DNA of 64,000 nucleotides, taken from NCBI RefSeq assembly GCF_000348785.1, contig NC_020520.1, positions 1,860,001 to 1,924,000 on the forward strand. Direction: 5' to 3'. Position numbers and translations under genes: made by a program. Below, piece by piece: positions 42,978 through 51,610 of this stretch. The first letter of the stretch is position 1. Each line of letters opens with the position of its first letter. The stretch is from Ilumatobacter coccineus YM16-304. Its GTDB lineage: Bacteria; Actinomycetota; Acidimicrobiia; Acidimicrobiales; Ilumatobacteraceae. The notes under the pieces are model-generated. The model was given only the letters and a program-made list of their open reading frames with translations. It made no database searches and was not told where the DNA came from.

Positions 42978-44144
42978 GTGATCGACTTCCAACTCACCGA
43001 ACAACAGACGGAGTTGCGTGACCGTACGGTCGCGTTCGTCCGCGACGAGCTCATCCCGCTCGAACACACGGGCGAGCCGACACGTGTCGACGACGAGTTC
43101 CGGCGTGAGTTGGTCGCCCTCGGACATGCGGCGGGCCTCGTCGCCCCGCACGCGCCGATCGAATGGGGTGGCCTCGGCCTCGATCACGTCTCGATGTCTG
43201 AAGTGTTCATCGCCGCCGGCTACTCGCTGCTCGGCCCGCTCGCGATGAACTGCTTCGCACCCGACGAAGGCAACATGAACCTGCTGTCGAAGGTGGCCAC
43301 ACGTGAGCAGAACGAGCGCTGGCTGCGGCCGTTGGTCGCCGGCGAGATCCGCTCCTGTTTCGCCATGACCGAGCCCGCTCCAGGTGCCGGAAGCGACCCG
43401 CGAGCGATGCAGACGACGGTCGCTCGTGACGGCGACGAGTTCGTCGTCAACGGCACGAAGTGGCTGATCACCGGAGCCGACGGCGCCGGCTTTGCGATCA
43501 TCATGGCCCGCGAGGCCGACGACGATTCCGGGCGTCGGGCCACCATGTTGCTCGCCGACATGGACACACCCGGGATCACGATCGAGCGCGAGATCGCCAC
43601 CCTCGACCGCAGCTTCCCCGGTGGACACCCCGTCGTACGTTTCGACGACGTGCGGATCCCCGCAACCGACGTGCTCGGCGAGCCCGGACGCGGATTCGAG
43701 TACGCCCAAGTCCGGCTCGCTCCCGCCCGCCTGACGCACTGCATGCGATGGCTCGGTGCGGCGATACGGGCCCACGACATCGCCACGGCGCACGCCCGCG
43801 AACGCCAGGCGTTCGGCAAGACCCTCGTCGACCACGAAGGCGTCGGGTTCATGCTCGCCGACAACGAGATCGACATCCAGCAGTGCCGGCTCGCGATCTG
43901 GCACACCGCCTGGTTGCTCGACCAGGGCGAGGCTGCCGGTCGCGAATCGAGCATGACCAAGGTGTTGTGTTCCGAGGCGACCGACCGCATCGTCGACCGC
44001 TGCCAGCAGGTCCTGGGCGGGTTGGGCTTCACCCACGAGACCGCCGTCGGCCAGATCGCCACCGAGATCCGCGCGTTCCGCATCTACGACGGGCCCTCCG
44101 AGGTCCATCGGTGGAGCATCGCCCGTCAGCTCGGTCGTCGCTGA
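42978..44144 (+). CDS. Acyl-CoA dehydrogenase
   Basis: A 388-residue acyl-CoA dehydrogenase with a GTG start (VIDFQLTEQQTELRDRTVAFVRDEL) preceded by GAGAGGG. Motifs are FAMTEPAPGAGSDPRAMQT, FVVNGTKWLITGADGAGFAI, ERQAFGKTLVDHEGVGFMLADNEID and the C-terminal DGPSEVHRWSIARQLG. The flavin loop carries an extra Ala-Pro compared with the usual EPGAGSD, as seen in ACAD11-like enzymes. With the APH-type kinase at 37946 it may dephosphorylate and reduce a 4-phosphoacyl-CoA; this is inference from the ACAD10/11 pattern. It shares the operator at 42890. Confidence 0.92.
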   Translation: MIDFQLTEQQTELRDRTVAFVRDELIPLEHTGEPTRVDDEFRRELVALGHAAGLVAPHAPIEWGGLGLDHVSMSEVFIAAGYSLLGPLAMNCFAPDEGNMNLLSKVATREQNERWLRPLVAGEIRSCFAMTEPAPGAGSDPRAMQTTVARDGDEFVVNGTKWLITGADGAGFAIIMAREADDDSGRRATMLLADMDTPGITIEREIATLDRSFPGGHPVVRFDDVRIPATDVLGEPGRGFEYAQVRLAPARLTHCMRWLGAAIRAHDIATAHARERQAFGKTLVDHEGVGFMLADNEIDIQQCRLAIWHTAWLLDQGEAAGRESSMTKVLCSEATDRIVDRCQQVLGGLGFTHETAVGQIATEIRAFRIYDGPSEVHRWSIARQLGRR

Positions 44145-44157
44145 CGCGAGGCACGTC

Positions 44158-45330
44158 ATGGCCACGGTCGCCCGATCCTTCGAGTTCCTCCGCCTCGATC
44201 GCACACACATCGCCACACCGCTCCACGAGGCGGTGCTGAGCGAAGCAGACCTGCGGGGCGCGCAGCGGGTGGCCATCGTCGCGTCCGGCACGCTGTCGCG
44301 TTCCACCTCCGTCATCGACGAGCTCGAAGCGGCACTGGGCACGCGCAGCGTCGGTCGGTTCGACTCGGTCGCCGCTCACGCACCACGCAGCAGCGTGTTC
44401 GCCGTCGTCGACTTCGTTCGAGCGACCGACGCCGATCTCATCGTCACGGTGGGCGGCGGTTCGCCCCTCGACACCGTGAAGACGGCGCTCGTCGCGCTGG
44501 CCGAAGGGTTGACCGACTCCGATCAACTCGAAGCCTTCGCCATCAGCACCGGGCCCGACGGCGAGCGGATCACCCCGTCGGTCGGTTCGCCACCGCTTCG
44601 ACAGATCGCCGCTCCGACCACGCTCACCGGTGCCGACTTCAGCGACCTCGCCGGTTGCGTCGACGAGCCGACGCAACGAAAGCAGCTCTTCAGCGGCGCC
44701 GAGATCGGGCCGGCGGCGATCATTCTCGACCCGGCGATCACGGTGCACACCCCGATGGACCTCTGGCTGTCGAGCGGGATCCGGGCGCTCGACCACGCCG
44801 TCGAGACGTTGTGCTCCAGCGCTCCCGAGCCGCTCGCCGACGCCGGGGCGCTCCACGCGATCCGGCTGCTCGCCCGGGGGCTTCCCGCCACCCGAGCCGA
44901 TCCCGACGATCTCGACGCGCGTCTCGAATGTCAACAGGCGGTCGGCCTCGCATGCGCCGGTCTGAACCGGGTGCCGTACGGCGCGAGCCACGGCCTCGGG
45001 CACCAACTCGGTGCGGTGTTCGGCATGTCGCACGGTCACACCAGCTGCGTGATGATGCCGCACGTGATGGCCCACAACCTGCCGGCGACGCGTGAGGCGC
45101 AGGGGTTGATCGCCGACGCGATGGGTCGCCCCGACGTCCCCGCAGCGGTGGCGGTCGGCGAACTGATCGGCGCGCTCGGTCTGCCGACCAGGTTGCGTGA
45201 CGCCGGCGCCACACGCGAGCTGCTGCCCACGATCGCCGACGGCAGCATCGCTCACCCGTGGATCACGGGCAACGCCGTCCCGATCACGTCCACCGACGAC
45301 CTGCTCGGCCTGCTCGAGCGGGCCTACTGA
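44158..45330 (+). CDS. Iron-containing alcohol dehydrogenase, maleylacetate reductase-like
   Basis: A 390-residue group-III (iron-type) dehydrogenase. The NAD-binding glycine motif is IVTVGGGSPLDTVKTALVAL, and metal-binding histidines occur in IRALDHAVETLCS, GASHGLGHQLGAVFGMSHGHTS and MPHVMAHNLPATREA. The overall pattern is closest to maleylacetate reductases, which reduce maleylacetate to 3-oxoadipate in aromatic catabolism. Other alcohol or aldehyde substrates are possible. It starts 13 bp after the acyl-CoA dehydrogenase stop and is probably cotranscribed with it. Confidence 0.85.
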   Translation: MATVARSFEFLRLDRTHIATPLHEAVLSEADLRGAQRVAIVASGTLSRSTSVIDELEAALGTRSVGRFDSVAAHAPRSSVFAVVDFVRATDADLIVTVGGGSPLDTVKTALVALAEGLTDSDQLEAFAISTGPDGERITPSVGSPPLRQIAAPTTLTGADFSDLAGCVDEPTQRKQLFSGAEIGPAAIILDPAITVHTPMDLWLSSGIRALDHAVETLCSSAPEPLADAGALHAIRLLARGLPATRADPDDLDARLECQQAVGLACAGLNRVPYGASHGLGHQLGAVFGMSHGHTSCVMMPHVMAHNLPATREAQGLIADAMGRPDVPAAVAVGELIGALGLPTRLRDAGATRELLPTIADGSIAHPWITGNAVPITSTDDLLGLLERAY

Positions 45331-45366
45331 CCCGACCAGCAATCACCAGCAATCACGAGGATTCCC

Positions 45367-46188
45367 ATGCAGATCGAAACCCATCTCCTGAACGAATACA
45401 ACGCCGTCCGCTATCGGTCCGCCGACGCGAAGTACGCACTCGTCGTCTCGCACGGCCTCGGCGGACACGGCGGGATCTACAACACGTTCTGCGAGCACCA
45501 CGCCGCGAGAGGTGCGGAGTTGTGGTGCTTCGACGCCCCTGGCCACGGCCGCTCCACCCCCAACCAGCCGCGAGGCACCTGGACGATGGACGCGTGGGCA
45601 CAGGCCAGCCGTGACTGGGCGACACATGTCCACGAGCTCACCGGGCTGCCGGTCTTCACCCTCGGGTCGAGCCTCGGCGTGTCGGCCGCGATCTCGGCGA
45701 TCGACGCCCCGGCCGTGACGGGCGCGATCCTGATGGGTTCGGCCGCCGTCCCGGGCCACCCGCTGCTCGAGGGGCCCTCCGCTCCATGGCGCAGCGACGA
45801 GGTGAAGGCGGTGCTCGAGCAGGTCGGGCGAGCGGCCCGACTCGACATCCCCACGTTCTTCGACTTCGACGTCGATTACGGCTTCCAGGGGGCGGCCGAG
45901 CAGAAGAAGCTCGATCCGTACAACACCTGGTCGTACGACCTCGCGTCGTGGGCTTCGTTCTTCCAGTACGAGCCGCCGCAGCCGTTGGCCGACAACACCA
46001 AGCCGGTGCTGTACGCGGCAGGGGAGAAGGATCCGAACGTGACCCCCGACGTGATTCGGATGATCGCCGACGGCATCGGCGGACCCGTGACGGTCGAGAT
46101 CTTCCCCGACGGCGTCCACCAGCTCATGCTGTTCGAGACGGAGGCGTTCTCGACGCTCGTCCACGACTTCTGCATCGCGAACATCTGA
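45367..46188 (+). CDS. Alpha/beta hydrolase (lysophospholipase-like)
   Basis: A 273-residue hydrolase. The oxyanion region is VVSHGLGGHGGIYNTF, followed by CFDAPGHGRSTPNQPRG, the nucleophile elbow FTLGSSLGVSAAI, the acid near YAAGEKDPNVTPD and the histidine in FPDGVHQLMLFE. It could hydrolyse an ester, thioester or ring-cleavage product. It is the third gene of the plus-strand operon from the 42890 operator, 36 bp after the dehydrogenase, with an ACGAGGA ribosome site. Confidence 0.87.
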   Translation: MQIETHLLNEYNAVRYRSADAKYALVVSHGLGGHGGIYNTFCEHHAARGAELWCFDAPGHGRSTPNQPRGTWTMDAWAQASRDWATHVHELTGLPVFTLGSSLGVSAAISAIDAPAVTGAILMGSAAVPGHPLLEGPSAPWRSDEVKAVLEQVGRAARLDIPTFFDFDVDYGFQGAAEQKKLDPYNTWSYDLASWASFFQYEPPQPLADNTKPVLYAAGEKDPNVTPDVIRMIADGIGGPVTVEIFPDGVHQLMLFETEAFSTLVHDFCIANI

Positions 46189-46379
46189 CCTCGCCGCGCT
46201 GTGCCTCGTCGCTCGTCTCCACCGATCTCTGTGACAGGGCTCGCGTAGATTGATGGGTGCCGGTGCTCGCGCCGGCGGTGTTCGATTGCCACACCTTTCC
46301 GGCGGTCCTCTCGGTTCCATTGCGCCGCGTCGAGTGAGGTGACTCACGCGCCTCAGCGCTGGTCTTTCGGAGGATTCAC

Positions 46380-47627
46380 ATGTCGGCGAGTACGACCATC
46401 ACACCATCGACAACCCCCACTCCCGTCTCGTCGACCGGAGATGAACTCGCAGCATTGGGCTGGGAGATCAACGCGAATCAGTATCGGCTGGTGCATCTTG
46501 CAGCCCGGTTCGACGACGAACTGGAGTGGTTTCGCCTCGGCTACCCGAGTGCGTCGAGTTGGATCGCCGCGAAGCTCCAGATCCAGACGTCGACGGCGCG
46601 TGAATGGATTCGGGTCGGCCAGGCGCTCCGGCATCTGCCGTCGATCGATGCGGCGTTCGCAGTGCAGATGATCTCGTATGCGAAGGTGCGGATCCTGACT
46701 CGGTGGGCTGACGACGACAACGAGGAACACTTGTTGGAACTGGCGCACGAGCGCGCCGCTGGCCGGCTCACCGTCGCCATCGCCAAGTTCTTGGCCGATG
46801 AGGGCGAGACCGATGCCGAACGCGACCTGCGCCTGCACGACGAGCGTTCGTTCACGACGTGGACCGACGCGGACGGCAGCACCGTGCTGCGCATCGTGTT
46901 GCCGCCGTCCGTGGCCAAACCGGTCGTGGCCGCAGTCGACGAGTTGGTGCGCCGCATCGCCATGACACCATTGGAAGGAGGCCCAGCGGAGCAGCCCGCG
47001 CCGGGCGACGGCGCCAGTGAGTCCGCGCCAGACGCGTCCGCGGACGCGTCTGATGAGCAGAGCGTGGTCGAGTCATCACCGAAAGCAGCATCGATGGTCG
47101 AAGCAGCGCCTGGGCCCGGGATCTCGCCCGACCCGTTGTCGGTCACGCTCCGAGACATGCGTCGGCGGTGGCAGCCCGATGGCCGCGACGACTGGACGTT
47201 TCCGAGCCTCGGTCAGCAACGGGCCGATGCGTTCGTCGCCCTGTACCTCGGCTCTGGGGTATCGCTCACCACCGAGGTCGTCGTGCACGTGCGCGGAGAC
47301 GGCATCACGTTCGACGACGGCACGCCCACCACCAGCAGTGCGGTCCTGCGCCAACTGGACGACTCGTTCATTCGGCTGATGATTCACGATGCGCAGCGCC
47401 GACCGGTCGATGCGTCGGGCCGCCGTCGCCACCCGACGACCCGACAGCAGCGGGTGGTCATGGAGACACACGGCCACGAGTGCGTCGACTGCCAGCGCAC
47501 CGAGCTGCTCGAGCTCGATCACAACCCGCCGTTCGAGCGCACCCGCCGTACCGTCACACACGAACTCGAACCCCGCTGCGCACCCTGCCACCGAGCCCGC
47601 CACCGACACGACCTCGGTGCCGCCTGA
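46380..47627 (+). CDS. DUF222-like HNH endonuclease domain protein
   Basis: A 415-residue protein related to the DUF222/13E12 family. A helical N-terminal region (about 20-190) includes FRLGYPSASSWIAAKLQIQTSTAREWIRVGQALRHLP. A Pro/Ala/Ser-rich variable linker lies at about 200-245. The C-terminal HNH-type region shows CVDCQRTELLELDHNPPF and CAPCHRARHRHD, with zinc-type cysteines and histidines. It is shorter and different in sequence from the relative at 2798-4018. Cellular role unknown. A GGAGGA ribosome site precedes ATG 46380, after a 191-bp upstream region with no other feature I can name. Confidence 0.85.
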   Translation: MSASTTITPSTTPTPVSSTGDELAALGWEINANQYRLVHLAARFDDELEWFRLGYPSASSWIAAKLQIQTSTAREWIRVGQALRHLPSIDAAFAVQMISYAKVRILTRWADDDNEEHLLELAHERAAGRLTVAIAKFLADEGETDAERDLRLHDERSFTTWTDADGSTVLRIVLPPSVAKPVVAAVDELVRRIAMTPLEGGPAEQPAPGDGASESAPDASADASDEQSVVESSPKAASMVEAAPGPGISPDPLSVTLRDMRRRWQPDGRDDWTFPSLGQQRADAFVALYLGSGVSLTTEVVVHVRGDGITFDDGTPTTSSAVLRQLDDSFIRLMIHDAQRRPVDASGRRRHPTTRQQRVVMETHGHECVDCQRTELLELDHNPPFERTRRTVTHELEPRCAPCHRARHRHDLGAA

Positions 47628-47732
47628 TCGGGGTCGTCGCCGACATCGCGAGTGTTCACCGCAGCGGAGACGACCGAGATGGGCGACGCTCACCGCCCGC
47701 TCCGAAATCGAGAAGCAGCGTCGGGCGAGCGG

Positions 47733-48878
47733 TCAGGGCGCGCCGAGTACGTGGACGACGCAGACGGCGCCGACGCCGACCATGTGGGCCAGGCCGGTCC
47801 GTGCGCCGGGATGTTGGCGTTCGCCGGCTTCGCCCCGGATCTGTGTGGTGATCTCGCAGATCTGTCCGACGCCGGTGGGGCCGATGGGGTGGCCCATCGA
47901 GAGCAGGCCACCCGAGGGGCTGACGGCGACCCTTCCGCCGATGTCGAACTGGCCGTCGGCGAGTTGCGCGGCGGCCTGTCCCTCCGGGGCGAGGCCGAGG
48001 GCCTCGATGTAGAGGAGTTCCTCGACGGTGAACGCGTCGTGCAGTTCGACGACGTCGAGATCAGCAGCGGTGATGCCGGCATCGGTGAGTGCGGCGGCCG
48101 CGGTCTCGGCCGTGAGCGCGGCGTCGAAGTTCTGGTTCTTGTAGACGGTCTCCGAACGAGCGACCGACGACGTCACCCGCACGGCTCGACTCCGGTCGAG
48201 CCCGAGCCGCTCGATGGCGTCGTCGGACGCGACGATCGCCACGGCGGCGCCCTCGCCGATCGGGCAGCACTGCAGCCGAGTGAGCGGACCGCTGATCTGT
48301 GGGGGAGCGAGCACCTCGTCGAGCGTTCGCTCCTTCTGGCGCTGCGCGTTCGGGTTGAGCGCTCCGTTGCGGCTGTTCTTCACGGCGACCTGGGCGAACT
48401 GTTCTGCAGTCGCACCGTGTTCGTGCATGTAGCGGTTCGCGAGCAGGGCGAAGTGCGTGAACGGCACGACACGGTTGCCACCGAGATCGCTCAGACCGGT
48501 CGCTTGCTGCGGCATGCTGAACTGCAACGGCTTGTCGACACCGACCGCGATGGCGACGTCGACGAGGCCGGCGGCGACCTCGATGCACGCCTGGCGGAAC
48601 GCACTCGACCCAGACGCTGATGCGTTCTCGACCTGCACCATCGAGATGCCGCTGGCGCCGAGGTGGCGATACATCAGCCGTGACAAGCCCATCGACGTGG
48701 TCGCCGTGCCGGTGTAGGCCGATTCGACGTCGCTCCAATCGATGCCGGCGTCGGCCAATGCCAGGCGGATGGCGTGAACACCGAGCTGCGTGTACGGGGT
48801 CTCGCTGGGGCGCTGATACGGATGCAGTCCGATTCCGACGACGCTGACGGGCCGAAGATCGTTCAACGACGTGCTCAT
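47733..48878 (-). CDS. Thiolase-superfamily protein with nucleophile replaced (Ltp2-like candidate)
   Basis: A 381-residue thiolase-fold protein of the SCP-x/acetyl-CoA-acetyltransferase type. The expected nucleophile motif VENACASG reads VENASASG, so the active cysteine is serine (Ser87). The usual NEAF motif reads HDAF, while GHP is kept (MGHPIGPTG). Loss of the cysteine together with a DUF35 partner gene, overlapping by 4 nt, is the pattern of Ltp2-ChsH2-type retro-aldolases in steroid side-chain breakdown. A retro-aldol rather than thiolytic role is therefore likely but inferred. Confidence 0.85.
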   Translation of the reverse strand: MSTSLNDLRPVSVVGIGLHPYQRPSETPYTQLGVHAIRLALADAGIDWSDVESAYTGTATTSMGLSRLMYRHLGASGISMVQVENASASGSSAFRQACIEVAAGLVDVAIAVGVDKPLQFSMPQQATGLSDLGGNRVVPFTHFALLANRYMHEHGATAEQFAQVAVKNSRNGALNPNAQRQKERTLDEVLAPPQISGPLTRLQCCPIGEGAAVAIVASDDAIERLGLDRSRAVRVTSSVARSETVYKNQNFDAALTAETAAAALTDAGITAADLDVVELHDAFTVEELLYIEALGLAPEGQAAAQLADGQFDIGGRVAVSPSGGLLSMGHPIGPTGVGQICEITTQIRGEAGERQHPGARTGLAHMVGVGAVCVVHVLGAP

Positions 48879-49303
48879 GATGCTGTTCCCGCCGTCTCCA
48901 TCGATTCCGACACCACGAAGCGCGGTTCGACGACATCGTTGCCGTCGTCGTCGACGCCCGTGGTGAACCACTCGGCGTGGACGCGCTGGCCGATCGAGGC
49001 GACATCGACGACGTCTCGCAACGTCGCGCGGATCAGCGGCCCGTCGTCGAGTTCGATCTCCGCCATCGTGAACGGAGCCTCGATGTCCTTGCCGTGGTGA
49101 AGGTGGACGGTGGCGACCGAGTACAGGACGCCCGCCGCAGCGATCGGGGAGGCCGCCAACCGCTCTGCTGGTGCGCCACAGACTTCGCACCCGATCGTCA
49201 TCGCCGGGAACGCCACGGTCTCGCAGGCGCCGCATCGGCTCGCGCGGAGCTGCGGTGGCGTTTCGCCGGGGTCGTAGAGGCCGGGCTGGCGTGCTGTGGT
49301 CAT
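48875..49303 (-). CDS. DUF35 OB-fold / zinc-ribbon acyl-CoA-associated protein
   Basis: A DUF35 protein of 142 residues. The N-terminal rubredoxin-like zinc ribbon has Cys24, Cys27, Cys39 and Cys42 (RCGAC, GCEVC). The C-terminal OB-fold runs VLYSVATVHLHH to PLIRATLRDVVDVASIGQRV. DUF35 proteins pair with thiolase-fold enzymes and help bind CoA substrates. The ATGA-type overlap with the thiolase-like gene shows the two are made together. It diverges from the TetR gene across a region holding a palindromic operator. Confidence 0.92.
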   Translation of the reverse strand: MTTARQPGLYDPGETPPQLRASRCGACETVAFPAMTIGCEVCGAPAERLAASPIAAAGVLYSVATVHLHHGKDIEAPFTMAEIELDDGPLIRATLRDVVDVASIGQRVHAEWFTTGVDDDGNDVVEPRFVVSESMETAGTAS

Positions 49304-49370
49304 TCGAATCGTCCTGTCATGTCGATCTCGGCGCCGAGGGTTCCGAGCAGCGCCGGACCCTCGATCGCAG

Positions 49371-49401
49371 AAGTTACTTGCTCAGCGTTCAGCAAGTTAC
49401 T
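49371..49401. promoter_or_regulatory. Candidate TetR operator
   Basis: ACTTGCT (49376-49382) and AGCAAGT (49391-49397) form perfect 7-bp inverted arms 8 bp apart. The octamer AAGTTACT is also repeated directly at 49371 and 49394. The site lies 12 bp before the TetR start and 68 bp from the divergent DUF35 gene, a typical position for autoregulation and control of both operons. Confidence 0.6.
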
Positions 49402-49412
49402 ACGATGGCCTC

Positions 49413-50066
49413 ATGGTTGTCCAGCAGGAATCTGCGCCGAGCGAGGCCGGTGGTCGCACGCAAGTCGAACGGCGGGCCGCCGCCGAGAGCGCGCTGCTCG
49501 CCGCCGCCGCCGAACTGATCGCCGAGCAAGGAGTGGTCGAGACGTCGCTGGCACAGATCGGTGAGCGCGCCGGGTACAGCCGCGGGCTCGCCAACCACCA
49601 TTTCGGCTCCAAGGCCGAACTCGTCGAGCAATTGGCGCGCCGGACACAGACCGCTTTCACCGATTCGCTCGGAGCCGGCGGCGCACGCACCGGCCGCGAG
49701 GGCATCGTGAACCTCGTCGGGGCATACCTCGGTCACTTCGACGCGCCGACGGCGGAGTCGCGAGCGATGTTGGTGATGTGGGGCGCCAACTTCCCGGCTC
49801 AGTCATCGGTCGCCGGGCTCGTCGCAGCCGACGAGCGGTTTCGGCAGGCAGTGAGCGGGATGATCCGGCAGGGCCACGACGACGGTTCGATCGGCGCCGA
49901 CGTCGACCCGTCGGGCTTCGCCGTGGCGCTCGTGGCGATGCTGCGCGGTGTCATCGCTCAGTGCCTGACCGATCCGGCGTCGATCGACCTCCATTCGGTT
50001 CGCTCGGAGTGCGAACGATTCGTCACCGCCGGGCTCGGCCCGACCAACAAACAAGGGAAAGAATGA
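49413..50066 (+). CDS. TetR-family transcriptional regulator
   Basis: A protein of 217 residues. The helix-turn-helix covers residues 20-65 (ALLAAAAELIAEQGVVETSLAQIGERAGYSRGLANHHFGSKAELVEQL). The C-terminal ligand domain is typical in length. It heads an operon of acyl-CoA synthetase, SDR, crotonase and SDR genes, and the stop overlaps the synthetase start (ATGA). It probably represses this operon and the divergent DUF35-thiolase pair until an acyl-CoA ligand binds. The palindrome at 49376-49397 is the likely binding site. Confidence 0.93.
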   Translation: MVVQQESAPSEAGGRTQVERRAAAESALLAAAAELIAEQGVVETSLAQIGERAGYSRGLANHHFGSKAELVEQLARRTQTAFTDSLGAGGARTGREGIVNLVGAYLGHFDAPTAESRAMLVMWGANFPAQSSVAGLVAADERFRQAVSGMIRQGHDDGSIGADVDPSGFAVALVAMLRGVIAQCLTDPASIDLHSVRSECERFVTAGLGPTNKQGKE

Positions 50067-51610
50067 TGTTGTCTGAAGCCGAAGCCGGTTCGCTCGAATT
50101 CTGGGCGGGGGAGCGACCCGATGCCGTTGCCGTGATCTCCGGCGACGAGTCGCTGACCTACGGCGACTGGAACGACCAGGCCAACCGGGTCGCCGACTCG
50201 TTGGCGGGCATGGGGCTGGCTGCAGGGGAGCGGATCGGAATGCGCTTCCGTCTCGGCCTTCCGTGGTTCGTCATCCAACGGGCGTTGCAGAAGCTCGGGG
50301 TCGTCCAGGTCGCGGTGAACTGGAAGCTGACGCCCGACGAGGCGATGTACATCGTCGACGACAGCGACGCCAAGGGGCTCGCGTGCGATGACCCTGACGC
50401 GTCGGGATGGGCCGAGCAGCAGCTCGGCCTGCTGATCACGGTCGGGCAATCACCCGACGCCCCAGGGGTCCGGTTCGAGGATCTCGTTGCGAACGGGAGC
50501 CCGGTCGAGCGGTTCGGGCCGCTCCGGCCGAACATGGTGCTCTACACGTCGGGTACGACGGGGCTTCCCAAGGGCGTGCCGCCGCTCGATCTCGAAGCGG
50601 TCACCGACTTCGACCGCCTCTTCGCCTATGGCGCCTCGGTCGGCGCCGTGCCTCCGCACCCGAACAACGCGGTCGTGTTGATGAGCTTGCCGGTCCACCA
50701 CGGGGCCGGGCCTGCTGCGGCGACCGCTGCGTGCGGCAAGGGCGGTACCGCTGTGCTGCTCGACCCGTACGACGCCGAGGAGGCCCTGCGTCTGATCGAG
50801 CGGCATCGGATCAACGTCTGGACCGCCGTGCCGACGATGCTGCTTCGGATCCAGGCGCTGCCCGCTGACGTGGTCGATCGATACGACCTCTCGTCGATCA
50901 CCGCGCTCAACACCGGCGCCGCACCCGTACCCCAGTCGCTGAAGGAATGGATCGTCGAGCGCTTGGGTCCCGACGTGCTGTGGGAGGCGTACGGCGCCAG
51001 CGAGGCGGGCATGATCACGTACACCTCGCCCGAGCACCAGATCTCCAAGCCCGGCACGAGCGGAATTCCCTTCGACGGTGTCGAGCTCGCCATCGTCGAC
51101 GATCAGTGGAATCGGTTGCCGACGGGTGCGACCGGCGAGATCGCGGTCAACACGCCGATGGTGCTCAAGCGATACCTGGGCCAGGACACGCTCGGCGAGG
51201 ACACGGTCAAAGACGGCTTCTACCGGACCGGCGATGTGGGCCACCTGGACGAAGACGGCTTCTTGTTCATCACCGACCGGATCAAGGACATGATCGTGGC
51301 CGGCGGCGTCAACATCTACCCGGCCGAGATCGAGAAGGCCATCGTCGAACACCCCGACGTGGAGGACGCGTCGGTCATCGGCATCCCGCAGGACGACTTC
51401 GGCGAGCAGGCCCTCGCCTTCGTCGTCGTGCGCGAGGGGCACGAGGTGACCGCGGACGCGATCCTCGAGTATCTCGACGGTCGTCTCGCGTCGTACAAGA
51501 AGCCACGCCAGATCGAGTTCATCGATGCGTTGCCGGTCAGCCCGATGGGCAAGGTCCTCAAGACCGAGCTGCGGGCGCCCTACTGGAAGGACCGTGAACG
51601 CAATGTCTGA
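50063..51610 (+). CDS. AMP-forming acyl-CoA synthetase
   Basis: A 515-residue adenylate-forming ligase: VLYTSGTTGLPKGVPP, WEAYGASEAGMITYT, FYRTGDVGHLDEDGFLFITDRIKDMIVAGGVNIYP and the C-terminal lysine in SPMGKVLKTELR. It activates a carboxylic acid as its CoA thioester. The double ATG at 50063 follows an AAGGGA ribosome site and overlaps the TetR stop. It is the first enzyme gene of the TetR-headed operon, so its product is probably the substrate of the SDR and crotonase encoded next. Confidence 0.93.
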   Translation: MMLSEAEAGSLEFWAGERPDAVAVISGDESLTYGDWNDQANRVADSLAGMGLAAGERIGMRFRLGLPWFVIQRALQKLGVVQVAVNWKLTPDEAMYIVDDSDAKGLACDDPDASGWAEQQLGLLITVGQSPDAPGVRFEDLVANGSPVERFGPLRPNMVLYTSGTTGLPKGVPPLDLEAVTDFDRLFAYGASVGAVPPHPNNAVVLMSLPVHHGAGPAAATAACGKGGTAVLLDPYDAEEALRLIERHRINVWTAVPTMLLRIQALPADVVDRYDLSSITALNTGAAPVPQSLKEWIVERLGPDVLWEAYGASEAGMITYTSPEHQISKPGTSGIPFDGVELAIVDDQWNRLPTGATGEIAVNTPMVLKRYLGQDTLGEDTVKDGFYRTGDVGHLDEDGFLFITDRIKDMIVAGGVNIYPAEIEKAIVEHPDVEDASVIGIPQDDFGEQALAFVVVREGHEVTADAILEYLDGRLASYKKPRQIEFIDALPVSPMGKVLKTELRAPYWKDRERNV

